From positions 29,447 through 93,446 of IMG/VR virus record IMGVR_UViG_3300010885_011653: 64,000 nt of DNA; one strand, written 5' to 3'. This DNA is from a virus. The notes beneath the pieces were generated by a model, which saw only the letters and a list, made by a program, of their open reading frames with translations, made no database searches and was not told the DNA's origin. Position numbers and translations under genes: made by a program. Of the stretch, positions 17,614-26,600 are shown piece by piece; position 1 is the first letter of the stretch; each line of letters starts with the position of its first letter.

Positions 17614-17622
17614 GTATTTATC
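17614..17622 (-). promoter_or_regulatory. Late promoter-like octamer (GATAAATAC) overlapping an ORF start
   Basis: On the minus strand GATAAATAC overlaps the first codons (ATG ATA AAT ACT) of the longest frame of the 16917 gene. The same 9-mer precedes gp6 and the 56446 gene. It supports a downstream GTG start and separate late transcription of the fibre genes. Confidence 0.5.
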
Positions 17623-17630
17623 ATGTATGT

Positions 17631-20600
17631 TTAGCCTTTACTTGCCTTCAGGAATTCTGCTTGTACTGTAGTGCTGTTGACTATGCCTGTTCCATCAGTT
17701 GCATATCCAACGCCTGGATTGTACCAAATATTGCCTTGTAATAATCTAGTATCAGCAGAAACATTGGCAAATCCTGACTGTGTAACAGTACCAAGCACAT
17801 ATGAACTAGTTACATAAGCCGGTGTTTGAGAATCGTTAACAAATATTGAGCCCACTGTATTGTCAAAGCCTTGTTCGTCGAAGCCAACAGGACCATTTAC
17901 GTTACCGTCAAATAGTTCTGGCAATCCTTCAATTGTTCCATTAACTAGCAGTACTGGAATAGTTTTAACATTGCTTACAGTTTCTAAAACTTTCATGGTA
18001 CTGATTGTTATTGTATTACCAGCAAATGCCAAATTGGCTGCTACATTACCGGCAAATAACAAGTTAACTGCTGTGCTACCAAACGCTAGTACAGCATTAC
18101 CTGACGACACTACATTGGCAAAATACGTAGCATGTACGTTGCCTTTAACTTGGTAAGTGTTGCCGCTATAGTATATCATTTGTGCTGTGGTTACAGTATT
18201 GGCTGTCCATACAGGATTGTTATTAGCACTAACGTTGGCAAAGTACGGAGCATGTACGTTACCAGTTACGTGATAAGTATTGCCACTATAGTACATGGTA
18301 GTAGATGTGATTGCAGTATTAGCTGTCCACACTGGATTGTTATTAGCACTAATATTAGCAAAGTGTTCAGCAAATACATTACCGCTGGTAATGTACGAGT
18401 AGCCATTCAGGCTATTATAAGTATATTCGCCTGTTAATACATAGGTATTTGCAGTCCAATTACTTATAATAGTTCGTTGTGTAATAGTATCACCAATGTT
18501 TGCACTGACTATTAAAGTTAAGTTGGCTCCATAACTTACTATGTCAGTTGCTTTGTATGCTGTATTGGCAGTTACCAAAATATTACCCAATGTGGTACCA
18601 GGAATAATTTGTTGTTGGCCGGCATCAACTACACTAGAACCTGCTACATGAACATTTGGCGTATACGTACCATCAACACCACGACGTAATTGTGCAATCG
18701 TATTGGTAGACACTTGTCGCACATTGGATTTAATAGTGTTAAATCCAGAGTTTTCGCCTGTGTACAATAATGTTAAGTTGGCTTCGATTGCTGCAAATGA
18801 CGGAGCTCGAACATTACCAGTTACAATGTAACTGTTTCCGCTATAGTAAAGATTGGCATTAATGTTGTATGCTACGTTGGCAGTCCAAGGAATATTAGGT
18901 GCATAAACATTACCTTTGGTAATGTAAGTATTACCTGCATGGCCGTCGTTTGTTACCAAAGTTGCTGTACTGATAACTGTATTAGCAGACCATACCGTTG
19001 GAGTTTCTAAACTATAATTTCTCCAGTAGGTAATTTTTTCACCATTGATAAACACATAGCCAGGTATATCTAAATCCGGATCTGGGTTAGGTAGTTTAGT
19101 AGCATCATTGACTAAAATTTCTATGTCTCGAATGCTTAAATTACTAGACAGTACTGTGGTGTTTGCTGCCGCAATACGCAAGAACGAGTGTTCTTGATTC
19201 ATATTATCCAGAAATCTGAATTTCAATAACTCTGGATCAATGTTTTGAGTTACAGTCAAGTTTAAACTATCGTACATGCGTCCCGGAACTAATTCATCAG
19301 GAGCATAGCTACTAAACGTATCTACGTATGCTCCGCCATCTACAAATATAGCATTAGGATCAATACCCAAGTTATCAGCATAACTGCTGGTAACAATAGC
19401 ATCTAGCTCTTGTCCTATGTAAGTATTGCCATCAATGATTACTCCGGGATAACTTAGACCTGCCTGTGTTATACTTAGATCAATGTTGCCTTGAGTAGAA
19501 ATAATACGATCGTTGGCATTGTTAAAATCGCCTGCATATATCTGTGTAACAAAATCAATTGGGAAATTTACTGACCCAGTTGTAGTATTACCGGTAATAG
19601 TATAAGCATTGGCCAAGTTGTATAACTTGCTGTTTATTACTAAAATTGTATTGGCTGGAATTACATTACCAACGCTGGTATTAGCGGTTAATGTATCCCA
19701 GAATACAAAAGTATTTGCTGAAGTATAGTTAATACGGTCAAACTTCATAGTAGTATTAATACTTCTTATTACGTTATGTCCTTGATTCGCGCCGTCGTAT
19801 ACATTACGCAATACTGCTCGTGCGCGAGCGTCGGTACCTGTTCCCTCAATTTTAATTTCAGGAATAGTAGTAAATCCTTCGCCGCCTTTGGTTACATATA
19901 TTCCAGTAATCTGACCACTGGAGTTAACTGCCGCGTATGCTTTGGCACCTGATCCGTTACCACCATACACAACAATGTCAGGAGGAAATAAGTAATCTTG
20001 TCCAGCATCTTCAACAATAATATCAACAACTTTGTACTTGTAATTTTGTGCCCAGTTGTAATATAAATTTTCTGTTAATAACAATGGATCATAACTTTGT
20101 TCGCCGCTTGGACTACGATATACTTGCAATGTTTTATCATAGTATGCTGGCAAATCAAAGTCAGTAACATCACCGCCATAATTATCATTGCCGATATAAT
20201 CAATTACAAATTCGCGCACGGCTGTTCTATATGGTGTAACTTCGTTCATATAGTCAAGATAGTAATTTTGATTATCGGCAATGTACGCAGGGAAATGCTC
20301 AAGTTTTCTAATATATTGTGTAGCACTGATAAAGCTGGTTTTGAATACCCAATCAAGATTCTTTTGTTCTGTTAATGCATACTTGATCATTATAAAGAAT
20401 AAAGTATTGTATTCAGCTGCCAGGTCTTCGATAAGGATTTCGTTTTGTATTGCCAGTGCAAGTTGACGCATTTCTTTTGCAGGAATGCTGGTAGTATCAA
20501 TTTGTACTGTGCCGTTTTGAATTCCCACTAGTGTGGTAGTCAAATTAGGGTTAACATAGTAAACAGCAAATTCGCCTGATCCATTGTCTAGAACTTTGAT

Positions 20601-23600
20601 ATACGTGCTGGCAACCAGTGTAAGTTTACCTAATTCAACACGATTGGCCACAGTAACATCGGGGGTTCTGGTAGGATCGTATGTTGACTCATACCAATCA
20701 ATTGATGTCCAATATAGACTAGTTTTGTAACTTTGTATTCTAGAAACAGACCATGCGGTTCCCGACCAAGTGTAGATAGCCCATTTAGTATCTTGTGTGC
20801 TATCATTCTCTACTAGAATTTTATAACCAGTGGCAAAGTTTGCAGCATTTAGATATCCAAGATCTTCTTTAGTTGCAACAACTTGATTGTATGCACCAGT
20901 TAAAGCACTGGGTGTAGGTTCATTGCTGTTTAGTGTAGTCAACACTCTGCGGTCAACTACAGGATATGTTGACAAAACAGCATTTACAAATGTTAGATAA
21001 TTTGTCCAAGCCAATGTTCTATTGACAAACATGCTTTGTCTTGGCCGTATATCGATACCGTAACTTTGTGCAGGTGTTAGTGCAGGATCAGGTACAGTTT
21101 GCCCAAACAAATCTTGTCCGGACAGGCTGTCAATTAATTTATTTTTAATTACATCAGGTATTGTGCTTGCAGGGTTTCCTTCTTGCACTAAAGCATACTC
21201 GCTGTGAATTAAACCTGAATCTACAGCTTTATTACCTAGATGTACAACACTATTTTGCCCAACTAGTTTATTTTTAATATTGTAAATTGCTATAGTATCG
21301 TTACGTAAAACGGTAGCGTACGGTATACCCTGACTTTGTGGATTTTCAATTGCGGCTGCAATACTATATGCGCTGTTTGTTTTTCCTGTTTGGTAACTAA
21401 TAGAATCTTTGTTCTTTACCCAGAAGTAATACTTTAATCTAATGGTGCCACTTTGATCCACGTAACCGTAGGTACTATATGCGCTGTCATCTGAATGCAA
21501 CGGAGTACCTGTTCCAGTGTACTGGCTTGGCAATACGTAACTTTCTGTCCATTCATATACATTAATTTCGCTGCCAGGGAATAACTCTCCCCAATGATTT
21601 AGTCTATAAATCAGTGCATCTTGTTCGTAATCTATATAACGTGCATTGTCAAGATCCCACCAAATTTTTCCAACTTGTGATGGACCCCAGTGAAAATCTT
21701 CGTGGATATCGCCGGTTCCTGCGTTATAAAGTGCAGGGTCATGTGTATGTTTGTAATCAATGTCTTGATCAACTGTAGACAATACTTTGCCTTTGGCAGG
21801 ATCTATAAAATCAACCGCTGCCAAAATATTATTGTCTGATTTGTTATAGATGAATGTTCTACCAATGCTGTTAATATCAACTTGAACTTGTTGCTGTCTT
21901 GTTAATTCCCATGCACGAGATTTTGAAATGTTTTCATAAATTTGAACATCTCCAGCTGAATTATTAGTTCCCGGAGCACCAACCATCATAACATCTCTGG
22001 TAACTGTAACGCTTGACCCAAATTGGTCGCCGGAGTCAACTTGAGCAGATAAGTCATCAGTATAAGAATACGTGCCCAGGTCATTGGCAACTGTTTGATC
22101 AATAATTGATTCAAACAAATATATTGCGCCGCTGTTAGACACTTGGTCAACAAAGTATGTTGTTCCAGCATCAATTGATAATGCATCGCCGTCAAATGTT
22201 GTATCTTCGTCTGCGGCACTACCGGAACTACCAACAGCCAGCACCACTGCATCACCAGTGATACTCAAACTACTACCAAATTGTCCAACTTGTGCATCTG
22301 GATGCACTATAGACTCTTTAAATACATAACTGGTACCATTATATGTATATCGCTCAACCAGTCCATTAGCATTACCGCTGGCTAAACTATTTGGTATACC
22401 CACAAATAAGTTTCCTGCTGTACTATCTATGGCTAAACTTGCACCAAATCCAGCATTAATGTTTTTATACTGACTGGTTAAAGTCTGCCCCAATGTAAAT
22501 GCATTTGCAGTTCTTGAGTAAACATACAGATTACCATTGCCAATGACCCCATTAGTATCGTTCGACGCACCAACAAATAGTCGTGTTCCATTGGCATTGG
22601 TCTTGATAGCAGTGGCCGCAACAGTTAAACTTGATACCAATGTATAACTGGCTGCACTGGCCACATTACTTGTGTAATATGCTTGTACTTGTGATACTGT
22701 TGGTTCGTTTACATATAACCAATGTCCGTCGGCACTCATAGCAATGTTGGCTCCAAACTTGCCGCTAGCGTTTGCCGAATGCAACATTTGTAATTTAGTG
22801 TGTGTACCGTTATTGTTATAGTAAACATGTACGTTGCCGGCAGTAGGTGCACCAATTGCTAATAAATTAGCCTGTGTGTCAAAACTACTGCCGAAGCTGG
22901 CGTTTATGTTACTGATAGTTTGTGCTGTTGAGAACTCGTAATCAACATTGGCAAATACCTGTACACTCTTGTTGCCAGGATTGCCTGCATACAACCAACG
23001 TCCATTGGAACTTATGGCTGTTGTTGAACCAAATTGATCATTGGATGTAACTGTGTTGGCTGTAACTGTTACACTAACATTAGACACCCACGGACGATTG
23101 TATGTGTAAACACCCCAGCCATCTTGTGTGGCATTGTTAACCCAAATATGATCATGTGATTTCCATCCGTTCAAAGGGCGAATTGAATCTAATTCAGTAA
23201 TGCGATTAATTACTGCTGAATCAAGACTATATATTACTCCGTTGCCAACTGCTCTACCGCTGGTTGAGATTAATTTTGTTGGATCGTCAAGTTCTATAGT
23301 AACGCTTAGTAAGTCTGGAACATTTACTACTCTGTACAATCCGTCAAACAAGGGATTAAAATTATCTAAGATAAAATAATCATTGCTATTGAAACTATGT
23401 GCATTGTCAAAAGTCAATTTAGCGTAAGTGTCAAGGGTGTATGCCATCTTAATAGCCTGACTTCTAGTTGCGTTGATACGCAACACATTCCAGTTTTTAT
23501 TATAATCTTTTGCTACCCAAATCTTTTTACCCACTACCGGATTGTCAATCATTGATAGTTTAGTAATATCAAATACCTGGTAATCAACATCCTGGACATT

Positions 23601-26600
23601 GATATATCCACAATCAGGTAAATCACCAATATACAAATTGTTTACACGATTATTATATAATTGAGTACTTGTTGTAGTCAGATTACTTGATGTATATATA
23701 TTTGACTGTACTAGATCAACTACAATATTACCAGTGCTGTAAGTATCAGCATAGGTAAATGCCACTGGGTTGGTCTTAAATGTACTTTGGTCTAATATAA
23801 ACTCTCTGTACTGATTGTTGTTTACATCTCCATATACACCAACGCGAAACGCCCATTCTTCGTAGGTACTAATTGTACTGTTAATGTTATTAAACTGTGC
23901 TTTGGTCAAAGCGTCTATAGCATTTTTTGTGCCTTTTTGTTTGATATATCCTTGATAGAATTTTGTCTGTGTCGGGATACTCATGCCTAAATCTGTCAAG
24001 TACGGACGTTCACGGAATCCAATCAGACCCGAACTAAACATTTGTACCTGCTCGTCGACTGGAGGATTGTCTATGTCATAGATATTAGTAAACATCTGTG
24101 CATTTGTACCCGGAGTAGGTAATAATCCTGTTTGTATAGAACTGTACGGAATCTCTGTCCATACTGTGATATTGAATGTTTCGCTGGCCAATACATCCAT
24201 GCTTGCAGTATAGTATGCATCATTATAAACAACAAGATCGCCCATGCGATAGTCTTGTCCTGGAATCCATGCATTAATATCCGGGTTACTATATATGTAC
24301 CCAGCTGGGCTAATTGCACCCGACCAAGCACCTGTTTTAAATCCCGAGACTTTTAATCTATATTGTCTTGCTCCTTGTTCGGGTATGTAAATTACATCGC
24401 CAAAATCATCAACATTGTCAAATATCAACGTGCTTTCATACTGAACAAAATTTAGTTTAACTAATCCAATTGTAGATCCATTGATAGTATCAAATTGAAA
24501 TCTATTTTCGCCAGGAAAATCAGTTCTTATAATATTAAAGTGCTGACTCTTAATAGGTACATAGTTTTGATCTAATACAATACCTTGCCCGGGCATGTTA
24601 CTAATTTCGTCAACGATTGAATCAGTAGAAGTAATAAACACTCGAGTTGACGCAGGAGTTAATACAAGAATAGTTCCAAGGTCCCAGCCTTGCTGTGCCC
24701 AGAATAAGAATTCTTTAATGCTTAGTCTAAAGTTTTTAGTTTCGCCGAGATCATCGTCAAATGTTTGAAATACAAAACCCTGCGCTACCAAATGACGTTC
24801 GTAACTAATTAAGAAATCGGCTATTTGTTGGGCTGTAGCAAAAGTAGTTCCGTATGGTATAGTAATAGACCGATTGCTACTGTCTTGATATATTTTTACA
24901 GCAAGATTGTCTACTTTAATTGTTTCTACTTTGTTGTTGGCAACACTAGGTAATATAGTAAAGAACGGATCTGTACTGTCATATCCCTTGACAGAATATC
25001 CAGATTCAGTTCTTTCAACAACAACAGCACTATATGTAATTGTGCGATTTGGCACAGGCTTACCAATATAAGTCTCATAATTAGAATCTGGTATTATAAC
25101 ACTAGAGTTTGTGGTACCCGGGCTAGTTTGTTCTGCACTTACGGTAATAAGTTTTTTATCTGTAAAGCCACTGCATCTATACGCCAACTGTACAGATAAA
25201 TTTTGATAATATGTGTTTAACTTAGTAACAGGATCAATACCGTAATTCTTAATAGAATCAGCAATCCAATTGGCATATCCGCTGGTACGCAATACAGTAC
25301 CAGTGGTAGTATCACCGTTGACTACCAATGCCGTTGGTGTAATTTTTTGATTGGTCGCACTAGAAAACTGTCCAGTAACTTCATTAAAATAAAATCTACT
25401 GGTATCCAATTGGCTAGCAAAATACTTTGCTGGTCTAGCCAGTGCTAATCCCTGTTGAACTGCAAAAGGAAAATCACTACTACGACGCCAGGCTGTTTCT
25501 GCAGGGCCTTGGTGACCTATTGCAAATTTGTTATCTATTGTACGATTACTGTATTCTTTAATAATCCCAATTGCTGTTGGGGGCAATAAATTACCAGCTG
25601 TATCTACAGGAATGAAATTGGTCAATCCGGGACGTGCAAATCTTGTATCGTAGTAGGCGGATCCGTTATTCCAAATATATCCAGCTTCAAGATCTTCCCA
25701 TAATGTAGCATTACCAGAAGTATATGGACTTGGACCATAACGATCTTGCCACCAACTCGGCTCATCGCTGATACCCAGCATACGCCACGGAAACAAATTA
25801 GGGCTTACTGTATCAAACCAGTGATTGTAAATTGCTCTCCAACTGCCTTGCAATTTTACACCATCTAATCCGGTAAATTGACTGTAATTCCAAGTCCATG
25901 GATCACCTGCATTAAACCAAGTATTAGATGCATAATCAACTTTATTTGATCCTACCCAATATAAGAAATTTTGACTTAATAATCTATTCCATTCGCCCGA
26001 ACTGTAATCCGTGGACCTAAACTGACCAGGAATAGTATCGTAAAGATCCAAAGTATTGTTAGTGTAATTGGCCTTAATGTTGTTGTATATGCGTAACTCA
26101 AGTTCCAGTAGGTATTGGTCTCTGAAGTCGCCGAACGCCGGGGTAATACTACCATCGTGTCCTCTGAGTACTTCTGTGGGAGTTAGGTATGTTGTATCTG
26201 TAAAAAGTTCAGGAGTAAACTTTGGATACAATCCCAACTTGGTTGGTGTTTCGGGAATAAAGTTTCCGTCTGTGTTGTAATAGTCACGTATCACAAGTAT
26301 GGTACCAATGCTTAACGGAGTCGTTAAAATAATAGAAGGAGCTAAGTTATTAAATTCGTAGTCAACTCCTTTGACCAATTGTGTTCCGTTTACATACACT
26401 AGAACTGCACGATTACTTAATTGTGTATCATCAAAAATTGAACTGATTTCATAATTGGTCTGTCTGGCATTAAGAACTGTATAAACTACTTCGTTGTATT
26501 CTGCCCCGTATGGAACCATATCGCTATAGTACCAAGGAAAATTAGAGTTCTTAACTGTGTTAATATTCTTTAAAATTATGTCAACACCGGCCGCAGGATC